Shown piece after piece: positions 37,112 to 46,044 of a stretch of 49,966 nucleotides of DNA. Numbering within the stretch: position 1 is the stretch's first letter; each line of letters starts with the position of its first letter. The notes under the pieces were generated by a model. It searched no databases, was not told the DNA's origin, and saw only the letters and a program-made list of their open reading frames with translations. Source of the stretch: Saprospiraceae bacterium (GTDB taxonomy: Bacteria > Bacteroidota > Bacteroidia > Chitinophagales > Saprospiraceae); contig JADZFD010000038.1 of NCBI GenBank assembly GCA_020850225.1, positions 1-49,966 on the forward strand, given 5' to 3'. The translations under genes and the position numbers were made by a program.

Positions 37112-37839
37112 GAGGTCAATTTTATTAAAATAACTGCAATGATATTGATTTTAAGTGTATATGCTCCTTGTCTGGTATTGTTGCCTTTACACAGATTAGA
37201 AAATTAATTTTCGAGTTAACAATGTTCCTAACTTAATCATACAAAATGTATATAATTTATATGAAATATCCTTCTGACTAATATTTAATATTTAAATTAT
37301 TTTGATATATATAATTTTTACAACATTCACTTTTCTTTTAACAAACATTACATCAATATATTGTTTATTCAAATTTTAACACTTTAATTATTAAAGCCTT
37401 ACACGTCTTAAATGTAGATATATTTACTTCCTGAAAATTCACTGATTTTATTTTGTCATATATTTTGGAAAAAATTCTTTCTTACTTAAATTATTGAACA
37501 AGATAATTCAATATAGAATCGAAAAAAAATATTTTTATATTTTTTTATTGTATAATCATTAATTTATAATAAATATAAATAAAGAACTATCATCCTTGCA
37601 AAATATATAATTACAAATAATCATTAATTCAATCATAAATTAAATACCTGATTTCATTTATATTTAGTGTTTTTATTTGAAAAGTTGTTGCACTTGTAAC
37701 ACGATCCCAGAAAATATACCGCATCTTTAATATGACGTACTGCTATGTTGAATTATATTTTTAAATCTTTCTGTAACCTTTTTGAACCTCATCATCTCTA
37801 AAAAAGTGTAATCGAATTTATAACATTAAATAAAAGATA
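37112..37839. other. long divergent intergenic region narK-like / lipoprotein
   Basis: These 728 bp are very AT-rich and contain no convincing ORF. The only structured element noted is an inverted repeat at 37492-37513. No consensus TAnnTTTG promoter could be placed for either gene. A near match (TACATTTTG, minus, around 37245) has one extra base between the two parts of the box. Confidence 0.5.
37492..37513. repeat. inverted repeat, candidate operator
   Basis: TATTGAA (37492-37498) and TTCAATA (37507-37513) form perfect 7-bp arms around an 8-bp spacer in the middle of the divergent region. The spacing does not fit an FNR box (TTGAT-N4-ATCAA). It could be a binding site for an unknown dimeric regulator, but in such AT-rich DNA it may be chance. 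Confidence 0.25.
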
Positions 37840-38475
37840 ATGAAAAATTTAAAATTATTTGCCTTAATCACTTTTGTAACCATTTTTACATTACAATCAT
37901 GCAGTAAAGATGATGTATCACCATTGTCAACAACAAAATTCCAGGAATTGCATAATGCAATGCAAAAATTATGGTCTGAGCATATGCAATGGACATATCA
38001 AACTGTAGATGCATTCTTTCATGAACCGGCTGCTTTGGAAAGCAATCTGAACAGACTGTTAAAAAATCAGCAAGACATAGGTGCTGCTCTAGTTCCTTAT
38101 TATGGTCAGGCAGCAGGTGATGCATTATCTCAGCTATTAACTGAGCACATTCAATTAGCAGTACCCGTACTCACCGCTGCCAAAGACAATAATGAAGCAG
38201 CATTAAAAACAGCTTTAGACAACTGGTATGTGAATGCAAGAGAAATCGGTGCTTTTTTGAGTACAGCCAACCCTTCAAACTGGACAAAACACGACATGGA
38301 ACATATGATGGAGATGCATATAGATCAGACAGTTGCCTATTCAGTAGCATTATTACAAAATGATCATACAAAAGCTGTTCAACTGTATGATGAAGCATTC
38401 AGTCATATGGTACTGGACATGTCCAAATCTCTTGCAGAGGGTATAGCAAAACAATTCCCTGATAAATTTAAATAA
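37840..38475 (+). CDS. helical-bundle lipoprotein with conserved histidines
   Basis: This 211-residue protein has a lipoprotein signal (FVTIFTLQSC, lipobox Cys near residue 21). The mature part is almost all helix. It shows the pattern LWSEHMQWTYQTVDAFF, NRLLKNQQDIGAALVPYYG, LLTEHIQLAVPVL, DNWYVNAREIGAFLSTANP and HDMEHMMEMHIDQTV. From memory this resembles a family of soluble four-helix proteins common in Firmicutes, with LWEQHVxWTR, LLxNPxDxxxxLxPFYG and LLxxHL motifs, that has no established function. The repeated His residues on successive helices suggest metal or haem binding (inference). It is divergent from the nitrate transporter and followed by a clear terminator. Confidence 0.75.
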   Translation: MKNLKLFALITFVTIFTLQSCSKDDVSPLSTTKFQELHNAMQKLWSEHMQWTYQTVDAFFHEPAALESNLNRLLKNQQDIGAALVPYYGQAAGDALSQLLTEHIQLAVPVLTAAKDNNEAALKTALDNWYVNAREIGAFLSTANPSNWTKHDMEHMMEMHIDQTVAYSVALLQNDHTKAVQLYDEAFSHMVLDMSKSLAEGIAKQFPDKFK

Positions 38476-38501
38476 ACACGTAATAAATAGTAGTTCTAGA
38501 T

Positions 38502-38535
38502 AAAGGGATTGTCTTAATATGGCAATCCCTTTTTT
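38502..38535 (+). terminator. rho-independent terminator after the helical lipoprotein
   Basis: The arms AAAGGGATTG (38502-38511) and CAATCCCTTT (38523-38532) make a 10-bp stem with an 11-base loop followed by T3, 27 bp after the stop codon. Confidence 0.88.
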
Positions 38536-38569
38536 GATTATAAAACCTATATTTTGATATGATAATCAT

Positions 38570-40810
38570 CTATTCTCCCGGATGACGGATACTTTCAACA
38601 TGTCGCATTACATCTTCCTTATAAAATAAAACATTTCTGAACTCACCTTTGGCATATCGTTCGCCCTGATCAAAAAAATGAGGTGAATCTTCCCTTCCAC
38701 TTTGACCACCACCCAAAAGCGCTTTTGCACGTACTTTCTCCCCAAATTCAACAGCACAAATAAAACTATTGCCTCCAAAGCCATACCGATTTATAGTATT
38801 TAAATACCGTTTACTGCCAAATGACGGCAATGTACCCCAAAGTGACGAAGTAAAAGCCACAGGAATACTCGGTTGGCTATCGTCAAACCTGTTTTCAATA
38901 TCCGTTGATAATCGCTGAAAGCGGTTGATAGCTCCCCACGCTACCTTCCAGGTTCCATACTGTTTGTTTAGATCAGATATTGTTTCTTCCAAAAGCTTCA
39001 TCCATTGGTCAACTTTTGGATTGGATGCAATATAATTGACTTTATCTACCAAATCAGATATCCCATACTCGTTTCCGGTATCTACAGCATAAATAGCAGG
39101 TAACATTCGTTCGCCAAACTCTACTGCCAGTGTTGTAGCTACCGAATTATCTGCACACTGATAGTCCCATGTGCTCAGTATATCTATAGCCTGTTGCATA
39201 TCTTCAGTTGTTGTATGATTCAGGCTATAGTTTTCAAAACATGCTATCAGCGCAGGTATCAGCACCTCGAAAGCTGCCATTCTGGTATTATATCCTGTCT
39301 CAATTACCTTGTTCAAATCGTAATTTCTGTTTTCTGTCAATGTTCTTACAGCATTGATACCTCGAAAATTCTCTCCATCCGGTGCCATATACAGTGGATA
39401 GGTTTTCCTGACTGGACTATACTTTCCGGCACAGGTATAAGGTGTCGAATTACAGTTTTGCAACCATCCATTTGGCGGGTTGATACAGTGAACAATCTCA
39501 TCCATACTATGATATCCTTTCCATGATGTTGCCCTGATAGTACCATCAACCGGTTCATTCCAGTCATACATAGTATCCCGCTTCGGAATACGGTTGCCGT
39601 GCCAGTAAGCAATATTACCATCCCGATCGGCATAAACAGTATTATTTGAAATATTGCCTTTCAGATTGAGTGTTTTTTTAAAATCCGACAATCCTTTTGT
39701 TTTGGTTCTGTTCCAGCACTGTACGAGCCCTTCTTTAAGTCTGTTATCCGATTGAAGACTAAGCAGTTTACCTGCTCTTTTCGTAAAAACAGGGCCATGT
39801 CCCGTGTAGTATCCTATATAGTATTTCGACTTCATCCCATCTGGAGTTGAATAATCAATCCGGATTTCCTTTTCAGCAACTTTCTTATATTTGCCATCAT
39901 ACAGATAGGTATATCCGCTTTTTGTCTTTTCTATTTTTTCAGTGTACAAATCAGCGGCATCGACAAAACTACTTGTATGCATCCAGCCACAATACTCGTT
40001 AAAGCCCTGATACACAAAGAACTGACCCCAGGTAACAGCACCATAGACATTCAGTCCCTGCTTACTCACTAAGTGTACTTCAGGTCTGAAATACATTGTC
40101 ACATGCGGATTGATATAAAGTATCGAATTTCCGGACTGTGTAAGAGCCGGTGCAAAAGCAAATCCATTGGAACCGGTTAGCGGCTCATCAAAGTTTTGAT
40201 GCACCTCATCTGTATCAACAGAAGATATCAGTGGTTCCGGATTGGTATAAAACCTGCCTAATTCACCTGCTGTAACACCTGCCGTATTGATAGCACCGAT
40301 ACTTCCGTCCGTCCATAGAAACGGATACCATGGTTCATAACGATGCAACAGGGCCCTCTTTTCATTTGGATGCCTGTAGAGATAATAATTCATGCCATCA
40401 GCAAAAGCATTACATAGTTTTTTTAGCCATTTGGGTGCAGCTTTGTAATCTTTTATGGCTTCCTTTGAATCAATTAGAAGCCGGATCAAAAGATCATCAT
40501 GTATAAAGGTTTCTCCCTTTATTTCCGACATTCTCCCGAGTTTTTCAATATAATTCATCTCTATTCTTTTATAATCATCCTCGCACTGAGCATACATCAG
40601 ACCAAAGACAACATCCGCATCTGTATCTCCATAGATGTGGGGAATACCGTAGATATCCCGTATTATAATCACTTTTTCAGCCTGTTTCTGCCATCGGGTT
40701 ATCTCTTGTTGAGTAAACGGCTGAGCCTGAATCGATGTCATTCCAGCAAACAAATAAATAAAAGTTATGCTAACAGTTAATTTAAAAACATTTATATTAA
40801 TATGTGACAT
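38570..40810 (-). CDS. penicillin acylase family (N-terminal nucleophile) hydrolase
   Basis: The protein has about 746 residues. The start at 40810 is preferred because the alternative ATG at 40840 lies inside the -7 promoter box. The N-terminal signal peptide ends SIQAQ. The alpha chain starts RDIYGIPHIYGDTDADVVFGLMYAQCEDDY, typical of the family. The autocatalytic cleavage site with its Ser nucleophile is GSNGFAFAPALTQSG, where the Ser would become the N-terminus of the beta chain. Other family marks are GNIAYWHGNRIP and WGAINRFQRL. Members hydrolyse amide bonds of acyl-homoserine lactones, beta-lactams or related acyl amides. The real substrate is unknown. The protein is probably periplasmic and monocistronic. 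Confidence 0.92.
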   Translation of the reverse strand: MSHININVFKLTVSITFIYLFAGMTSIQAQPFTQQEITRWQKQAEKVIIIRDIYGIPHIYGDTDADVVFGLMYAQCEDDYKRIEMNYIEKLGRMSEIKGETFIHDDLLIRLLIDSKEAIKDYKAAPKWLKKLCNAFADGMNYYLYRHPNEKRALLHRYEPWYPFLWTDGSIGAINTAGVTAGELGRFYTNPEPLISSVDTDEVHQNFDEPLTGSNGFAFAPALTQSGNSILYINPHVTMYFRPEVHLVSKQGLNVYGAVTWGQFFVYQGFNEYCGWMHTSSFVDAADLYTEKIEKTKSGYTYLYDGKYKKVAEKEIRIDYSTPDGMKSKYYIGYYTGHGPVFTKRAGKLLSLQSDNRLKEGLVQCWNRTKTKGLSDFKKTLNLKGNISNNTVYADRDGNIAYWHGNRIPKRDTMYDWNEPVDGTIRATSWKGYHSMDEIVHCINPPNGWLQNCNSTPYTCAGKYSPVRKTYPLYMAPDGENFRGINAVRTLTENRNYDLNKVIETGYNTRMAAFEVLIPALIACFENYSLNHTTTEDMQQAIDILSTWDYQCADNSVATTLAVEFGERMLPAIYAVDTGNEYGISDLVDKVNYIASNPKVDQWMKLLEETISDLNKQYGTWKVAWGAINRFQRLSTDIENRFDDSQPSIPVAFTSSLWGTLPSFGSKRYLNTINRYGFGGNSFICAVEFGEKVRAKALLGGGQSGREDSPHFFDQGERYAKGEFRNVLFYKEDVMRHVESIRHPGE

Positions 40811-40837
40811 ACTGATAGGTTTGTATTGTTGATTATG

Positions 40838-40872
40838 CAAATATAGTTGTTTGAATTAGGGAAATCGCCAAA
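40838..40872 (-). promoter_or_regulatory. promoter of the penicillin acylase family gene
   Basis: On the minus strand TTTG (40872-40869), a 23-bp spacer and TATATTTG (40845-40838) fit the Bacteroidota consensus. The position fixes the start codon at 40810 rather than 40840. Confidence 0.6.
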
Positions 40873-40950
40873 GGTTATAAAAAATCAACAAATTAATTTA
40901 TACAATATTTTAGTTCGAAATCCAAAAAGAAGCAGATGAAATCTGTTCTT

Positions 40951-40958
40951 TATCTTTG
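40951..40958 (+). promoter_or_regulatory. distal -7 box upstream of the fdhD operon
   Basis: TATCTTTG matches TAnnTTTG about 105 bases before the first gene of the operon. A second match lies closer at 41039, so the operon may have two starts. Confidence 0.35.
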
Positions 40959-41038
40959 ATTTTTAAATAAACAATATATTGATATTTTGATTCTGTTAAA
41001 TATTGTAACGATATGTTATAAATTAAATATCTATATAG

Positions 41039-41046
41039 TATATTTG
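41039..41046 (+). promoter_or_regulatory. proximal -7 box of the fdhD operon
   Basis: TATATTTG matches TAnnTTTG 16 bases before the ATG at 41063, leaving a leader of about ten bases. No TTTG was seen at the expected -33 spacing. Confidence 0.45.
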
Positions 41047-41062
41047 CATTAAAGTGAAGATT

Positions 41063-41416
41063 ATGAAAATAAGGATAAAAGGCAATAGTCTCAGACTTCG
41101 TCTGTCAAAAACAGAAGTGGATAAAATCGTTCATCATGGAGAAGTGGTTGATAATAGCCAGATAGGTAACAAAATTCTTACCTACAAACTGATTCAGGGC
41201 GAATTTCCTGAATTATGTGCTGACTTTGATGGAGATTCAATAGTCATCAAATCCCCTGAAAGTTATGTTCAAAAATGGAATACAGATGATCGTGTAGGTT
41301 TTGATGGGTATGATACCAACGGATTATACATATTGATTGAAAAAGACTTTCAGTGCCTTACACACAGAAATGAAGACGAATCAGATTTGTATCCAAATCC
41401 CAATTTAGCTCATTAA
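41063..41416 (+). CDS. small conserved protein at the head of the fdhD-mobA operon (DUF7009-like)
   Basis: The protein has 117 residues. An upstream GTG at 41054 is possible, but the ATG at 41063 (MKIRIKGNSLRLRLSKTEV) matches what I recall of this family. It is mostly beta strands and ends with a conserved-looking tail, CLTHRNEDESDLYPNPN, whose Cys/His and acidic residues could bind a metal (inference). The stop overlaps the fdhD start by one base (TAATG), so translation is coupled. The position in front of fdhD and mobA suggests a part in molybdenum-cofactor enzyme maturation. The family name is from memory and tentative. Confidence 0.75.
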   Translation: MKIRIKGNSLRLRLSKTEVDKIVHHGEVVDNSQIGNKILTYKLIQGEFPELCADFDGDSIVIKSPESYVQKWNTDDRVGFDGYDTNGLYILIEKDFQCLTHRNEDESDLYPNPNLAH

Positions 41417-42240
41417 TGACCGGTTATAAATCAACAGAAGAAAATATACCGGTCAAAGCACATGGCATTCATAGGTTTAGAGATGGCATACTTTCTCAAA
41501 CTACTGATTATGTTGCTATCGAAGAACCCTTACAAATCAATATCAACGGACAACATGTATCCATTACAATGCGTACGCCCGGTGATGACATAGCATTGTC
41601 AATAGGTTTTTTATTTACCGAAGGCCTGATTTATAATGCTAATGATATTCAAAAAGCGGAAAATACAGATATCAATACTGTAGATATAATTACAAAAAAC
41701 GATAAAGTCGCTGTACGTAAAATTGAACGTAATTTTTACAGTACATCAAGTTGTGGAGTATGTGGTAAAACTTCTATTGATCAAATAGTAACCAAATCAC
41801 AGTATTCCAATTTCGACCAACATCCTCTTGTTCAATCAAGAACACTTCTTACACTCCAGGACAATCTAAGAGATTTACAAAAAATCTTTGAAATGACAGG
41901 AGGTTTACATGCATGTGCTCTGTTTGATCTGGAAGGTAATTACATAACACATAATGAAGATGTAGGACGGCACAATGCATTGGACAAACTAATCGGTAAT
42001 GCCTTACAAAATGGAATGCTTCCTCTTGACAAACACATACTATTACTCAGTGGAAGAGCGAGTTTTGAACTTATACAAAAAGCTTCTATGGCCGGGATTC
42101 AAATCGTGGCTGCTGTTGGAGCACCTTCGTCACTGGCTGTTTCCCTGGCTGATACAAACAATATAACTCTGGTAGGTTTTCTTAAAAACACAGGATTCAA
42201 TCTGTATACACATCCCGAAAGAATACTATGGGAAAAATGA
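41416..42240 (+). CDS. fdhD: formate dehydrogenase accessory sulfurtransferase FdhD
   Basis: FdhD takes sulfur from a cysteine desulfurase and passes it to the bis-MGD cofactor of formate dehydrogenase. The 274-residue protein has the redox and sulfur-carrying CxxC in STSSCGVCGKTS (Cys113 and Cys116), the segment GGLHACALFDLEGNYITHNEDVGRHNALDKLIG typical of the family, and LSGRASFELIQKA. It overlaps its upstream neighbour by one base and its downstream neighbour by four (ATGA), giving a tightly coupled three-gene operon. No formate dehydrogenase gene is in the window. Confidence 0.96.
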   Translation: MTGYKSTEENIPVKAHGIHRFRDGILSQTTDYVAIEEPLQININGQHVSITMRTPGDDIALSIGFLFTEGLIYNANDIQKAENTDINTVDIITKNDKVAVRKIERNFYSTSSCGVCGKTSIDQIVTKSQYSNFDQHPLVQSRTLLTLQDNLRDLQKIFEMTGGLHACALFDLEGNYITHNEDVGRHNALDKLIGNALQNGMLPLDKHILLLSGRASFELIQKASMAGIQIVAAVGAPSSLAVSLADTNNITLVGFLKNTGFNLYTHPERILWEK

Positions 42241-42788
42241 CTGGTATAGTGCTTGCCGGCGGTAAAAGTACCCGAATGGGTAAAGACAAGGCATTTATTC
42301 GATTGAACGATAAATATCTATATGAAACGGCAGCAGCAAAACTGTCAGAAGTCTGCAGTCAAGTCTATATTTCTGTAAACAAAAAACAAGCTGAAACACA
42401 TTCTTTTAATCTGCCTGTATGCATTGACTTGTTTGAAGATCAGGGTCCTGTTGGTGGTCTTATATCCGCCTATCAACAAGTTCAGCCTCCTTTTTTAATT
42501 TTGGCAGTCGATATGATTCAAGTTCAGAGAGCGCATATCCTGGATTTGATACATCATCATCAATCAACTCATGATTGTACCTTGTATATCAATGCCCATA
42601 CCGGGTATTACGAGCCCTTATTTTCTATATGGGAAAAGCAGTGTCTGGATAATCTGGCTATTTACTTTGAAAATGGAGGAAGGTCTTTTCAGCATTATCT
42701 TAAATCTGGACATATTAACAGTATTGCATGTGATACATGTGATTTTTTGTTCAATGCCAACACACCGGACAAACTAAAAAATTTATAA
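42237..42788 (+). CDS. mobA: molybdenum cofactor guanylyltransferase
   Basis: MobA attaches GMP to molybdopterin, forming MGD for DMSO-reductase-type enzymes such as nitrate reductases and formate dehydrogenases. The nucleotidyltransferase motif GIVLAGGKSTRMGKDKAF is at the N-terminus, followed by EDQGPVGGL and ILAVDM. The ATG at 42237 overlaps the fdhD stop as ATGA and is preferred over the ATG at 42228. The length of about 183 residues is slightly short but normal. It ends the operon before a shared terminator. Confidence 0.94.
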   Translation: MTGIVLAGGKSTRMGKDKAFIRLNDKYLYETAAAKLSEVCSQVYISVNKKQAETHSFNLPVCIDLFEDQGPVGGLISAYQQVQPPFLILAVDMIQVQRAHILDLIHHHQSTHDCTLYINAHTGYYEPLFSIWEKQCLDNLAIYFENGGRSFQHYLKSGHINSIACDTCDFLFNANTPDKLKNL

Positions 42789-42830
42789 TATAAATCATTG
42801 AAGCACCGGTAATAGGTATGATATCTATAA

Positions 42831-42866
42831 AAAAATGCCTGTAATTTTTTTAACTACAGGCATTTT
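42831..42866. terminator. bidirectional terminator between mobA and atpG
   Basis: The arms AAAATGCCTGTA (42832-42843) and TACAGGCATTTT (42855-42866) form a perfect 12-bp stem with an 11-base loop and T or A tracts on both sides. It can close both the mobA transcript and the convergent atp operon. Confidence 0.88.
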
Positions 42867-42897
42867 ATATATTCTGATCAGATTCTTAATCAGAGAA

Positions 42898-43806
42898 TTA
42901 TCCGTTTAATGCAGCAGCACCACCCACAATCTCTGACAATTCTTTGGTGATAGCCTCCTGACGTGCCTTATTGTAATTGATTTTAAGTTCTTTCATCAAT
43001 TCTTCGGCATTGGTAGTTGCATTATCCATCGCTGTCATCCGCGCACCATGTTCTGAAGCATGATTATCCAGTACAAATTTCTGAAAAGATGTATGTAAAA
43101 TACTTGGTATTAATTCACTTAATAACTGCTCCTTATCCGGCTCAAATATATAATCTGCCTTGCTTGTTTTAGCTGCAGTATTAACTGATGGATCCAAAGA
43201 ATTTTCGCTTTTTACAGGTAAAAACTGAACGGCTAATGGCTCCTGAACAGCAGCATTCCTGAATTGACCGTAACAAACTTCTACTTTATCCAGCTCTCCT
43301 GCCTGGAAGTTATCCATAACCATCTGTGAAACCGAAGATATATTATCATAACTTAAATCAGCAAACAAATCTACATAGCTGGTAATCATTCTCGAATTCG
43401 GGAAACGCTTCTTTAATACATCATACCCTTTTTTTCCAACAAATACAAAAGTGACATTACCTTCAGCAAGTTGATTGGCATAGGTCTCTTCAGCCAAAGC
43501 CGCAGCAACCTTAATAATATTTGTATTAAATGCACCGCAAAGTCCTCTGTTGGAAGTAATGACAATGATAGCTACCTTCTTAGGCTCTCTCACTGCTATA
43601 TAAGGAGAATTAAAGTCACCATCCAGATTTGATACGATATTCTTCATCATTTTATCAAGTCTGTTGGCGTAAGGTCTCATCTCAGTAATAGCCTGTTGTG
43701 CCCGTCTCAATTTAGAAGCCGAAACCATTTTCATTGCCTTGGTTATCTGCTGTGTCGATTGTACCGATTTTATACGTTCCCGGACTTCCTTTAACTTACC
43801 TGACAT
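42898..43806 (-). CDS. atpG: ATP synthase F1 gamma subunit
   Basis: This is the central rotor shaft of F1. The 302-residue protein begins MSGKLKEVRERIKSVQSTQQITKAMKMVSASKLRRAQ, the conserved N-terminal helix, and ends with the matching C-terminal helix NKARQEAITKELSEIVGGAAAL. The middle Rossmann-like domain has SNRGLCGAFNTNI. It is the last gene of the atpBEFHAG operon, 36 bp after atpA, and is closed by the terminator at 42831-42866. The usual following genes atpD and atpC are absent. Confidence 0.97.
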   Translation of the reverse strand: MSGKLKEVRERIKSVQSTQQITKAMKMVSASKLRRAQQAITEMRPYANRLDKMMKNIVSNLDGDFNSPYIAVREPKKVAIIVITSNRGLCGAFNTNIIKVAAALAEETYANQLAEGNVTFVFVGKKGYDVLKKRFPNSRMITSYVDLFADLSYDNISSVSQMVMDNFQAGELDKVEVCYGQFRNAAVQEPLAVQFLPVKSENSLDPSVNTAAKTSKADYIFEPDKEQLLSELIPSILHTSFQKFVLDNHASEHGARMTAMDNATTNAEELMKELKINYNKARQEAITKELSEIVGGAAALNG

Positions 43807-43842
43807 GTATTCTTTTTAAAAAGTAGAAAAAAATGTAATGGT

Positions 43843-45426
43843 TTATTTAAACTGATCAGCAACTTCAGCACCAACTTTCTTTAGAACCGCCAATACTTCA
43901 TCTGAAAGATTTCCTTTTCTGATTAGCTCTAATGTATCATTATGCGAACGTTCCATAGTCAGAAGAAAAATTTCTTCAAATTCATTGACCTTATTGACCG
44001 GAACTTGTCTCAACAATCCCTGAGTACCCAGATAGATGATAGCAACCTGTTTTTCTACAGTCATTGGAGAGTACTGTGGCTGTTTCAATATCTCAACGTT
44101 TCTCTTACCTTTCTCAAGAACAGACTGCGTTGCAGCATCCAGATCAGAACCAAACTTAGCAAAGGCTTCCAATTCTCTGAACTGAGCCTGATCCAGTTTT
44201 AATGTACCTGCTACTTTTTTCATTGACTTTATCTGTGCATTACCTCCAACCCTGGATACCGAAATACCCACGTTAATCGCCGGGCGAATACCAGCATTAA
44301 ATAAGTTGGACTCCAGGAATATCTGTCCGTCCGTAATAGAAATCACGTTTGTCGGGATATATGCAGAAACGTCTCCGGCCTGTGTTTCAATGATAGGCAA
44401 GGCTGTCAGTGAGCCACCACCTTTAACCAGTCCTGATTTTTTAAGAGACTCAGGCAGGTCGTTCATATTATTGGCTATCTCGTCATTATTGATTACCTTA
44501 GCTGCTCTCTCAAGCAATCTTGAGTGCAGGTAGAATACGTCTCCGGGATAAGCCTCACGTCCCGGTGGTCTTCTCAACAACAGGGAAACTTCACGATAGG
44601 CAACAGCCTGCTTGGATAAATCATCATATATAATCAAAGCTGGTCTTCCTGTATCTCTGAAAAACTCACCAATAGCAGCGCCTGCAAATGGTGCATAGAA
44701 CTGTAATGGTGCAGGATCTGAAGCCGAAGCAGAGACAATGGTTGTATAAGCCATAGCTCCACCTTCTTCAAGCGCTTTCATTACCTGAGCTACTGTGGAT
44801 GCTTTCTGACCTGAAGCTACGTATATACAATATACAGGCTCGCCTCTGTCAAAAAATTCCTTTTGATTGATTATAGTATCAATGGCTATGGCCGTTTTAC
44901 CGGTCTGTCTGTCCCCGATGATCAATTCTCTTTGTCCCCTTCCGATCGGAATCATTGAGTCAATCGCTTTTATACCTGTCTGAAGCGGCTCAGTAACAGG
45001 TTGTCTAAAGATAACGCCGGGTGCTTTTCTTTCAATTGGCATCTCATACGTCTTACCAGTAATAGGTCCTTTACCATCAATAGGAAATCCCAACCCGTTA
45101 ACAACACGTCCTACCATACCTTCACCAACCTGAATTGAAGCGATACGCTTGGTACGTCTTACTGTAGAACCTTCTTTGATACCATCTCCGGGTCCCAATA
45201 AAACCACACCGACATTATCTTCTTCAAGGTTTAATGCTATAGCCTGGACTCCATTATCAAACTCCACCAACTCACCGGCTTGTGCTTTAGATAAGCCATA
45301 AACTCTTGCAATACCATCTCCAACCTGGAGTACGGTACCTACTTCTTCAAGTTCTGTTTCTGTTTTGAATCCTGATAACTGCTGTTTCAGTATTGCGGAT
45401 ATCTCATCAGGTTTTACATCAACCAT
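43843..45426 (-). CDS. atpA: ATP synthase F1 alpha subunit
   Basis: This is the non-catalytic nucleotide-binding subunit of F1, 527 residues. Visible marks are the Walker [14 protein letters not shown], the Arg-finger region [55 protein letters not shown] and the DELSEEN-type C-terminal helical bundle. It is preceded by atpH (42 bp) and followed by atpG. The N-terminal sequence [17 protein letters not shown] matches the alpha family. Confidence 0.98.
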   Translation of the reverse strand: MVDVKPDEISAILKQQLSGFKTETELEEVGTVLQVGDGIARVYGLSKAQAGELVEFDNGVQAIALNLEEDNVGVVLLGPGDGIKEGSTVRRTKRIASIQVGEGMVGRVVNGLGFPIDGKGPITGKTYEMPIERKAPGVIFRQPVTEPLQTGIKAIDSMIPIGRGQRELIIGDRQTGKTAIAIDTIINQKEFFDRGEPVYCIYVASGQKASTVAQVMKALEEGGAMAYTTIVSASASDPAPLQFYAPFAGAAIGEFFRDTGRPALIIYDDLSKQAVAYREVSLLLRRPPGREAYPGDVFYLHSRLLERAAKVINNDEIANNMNDLPESLKKSGLVKGGGSLTALPIIETQAGDVSAYIPTNVISITDGQIFLESNLFNAGIRPAINVGISVSRVGGNAQIKSMKKVAGTLKLDQAQFRELEAFAKFGSDLDAATQSVLEKGKRNVEILKQPQYSPMTVEKQVAIIYLGTQGLLRQVPVNKVNEFEEIFLLTMERSHNDTLELIRKGNLSDEVLAVLKKVGAEVADQFK

Positions 45427-45468
45427 ATTGTTCTATTTTAGATTATTATACTTAAATTTATATACAAA

Positions 45469-46011
45469 TTAATTCTGAGAAAACTCTTTTTTCAATTGCT
45501 CCAATGATCGAAGTACACTGGCATCATACAATTTATCTCCGATTTCTATGATAAAACCACCCATTATATCCGGATTTACCTCAGTCTGAATGTCTAATTT
45601 ATCAACGGGTCTATTATCATCCACCAATTTCGTTTTTATCTGATTCAGAGCAGTATCAGAAATGGGTGTTGCTGTTGTGATTTTCACAGTTGAAATATTA
45701 TTCAGCTGCTTATACTGACTGATAAATTCCTTTGCAATATCGGGAAGATACATTTCTCTTCCTTTACGGATAACTATATCAAAGAAAGCCATTGTTGTCT
45801 TTCCCATTTTACCATCAAATAATGCTTTCATAACTGAAAGTTTTTTATTTGAATGGATGATAGGAGATTTCAGAAAAAGAAGCATATCTCTGTTCTGAAG
45901 CGCAGCTATAAAATACTCAATATCTTTTTTTACGGCTTCCAGTTCATTACGTTCTGAAGCTATATCTAGTAAGGATTTTGCGTATCGTGCTGAAATTCTG
46001 ATTATGGACAT
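45469..46011 (-). CDS. atpH: ATP synthase F1 delta subunit
   Basis: This peripheral-stalk subunit connects the b dimer to the top of F1. The 180-residue protein begins SIIRISARYAKSLLDIASERNELEAV, the typical OSCP/delta N-terminal helix. It ends with GGFIIEIGDKLYDASVLRSLEQLKKEF, the conserved 'GG..I..GD...D.S....L..L' signature. The gene lies 33 bp after atpF and 42 bp before atpA. Confidence 0.95.
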   Translation of the reverse strand: MSIIRISARYAKSLLDIASERNELEAVKKDIEYFIAALQNRDMLLFLKSPIIHSNKKLSVMKALFDGKMGKTTMAFFDIVIRKGREMYLPDIAKEFISQYKQLNNISTVKITTATPISDTALNQIKTKLVDDNRPVDKLDIQTEVNPDIMGGFIIEIGDKLYDASVLRSLEQLKKEFSQN

Positions 46012-46044
46012 ATTGTTGTAATTTAGCCTTTGGATTTAAAGGGC

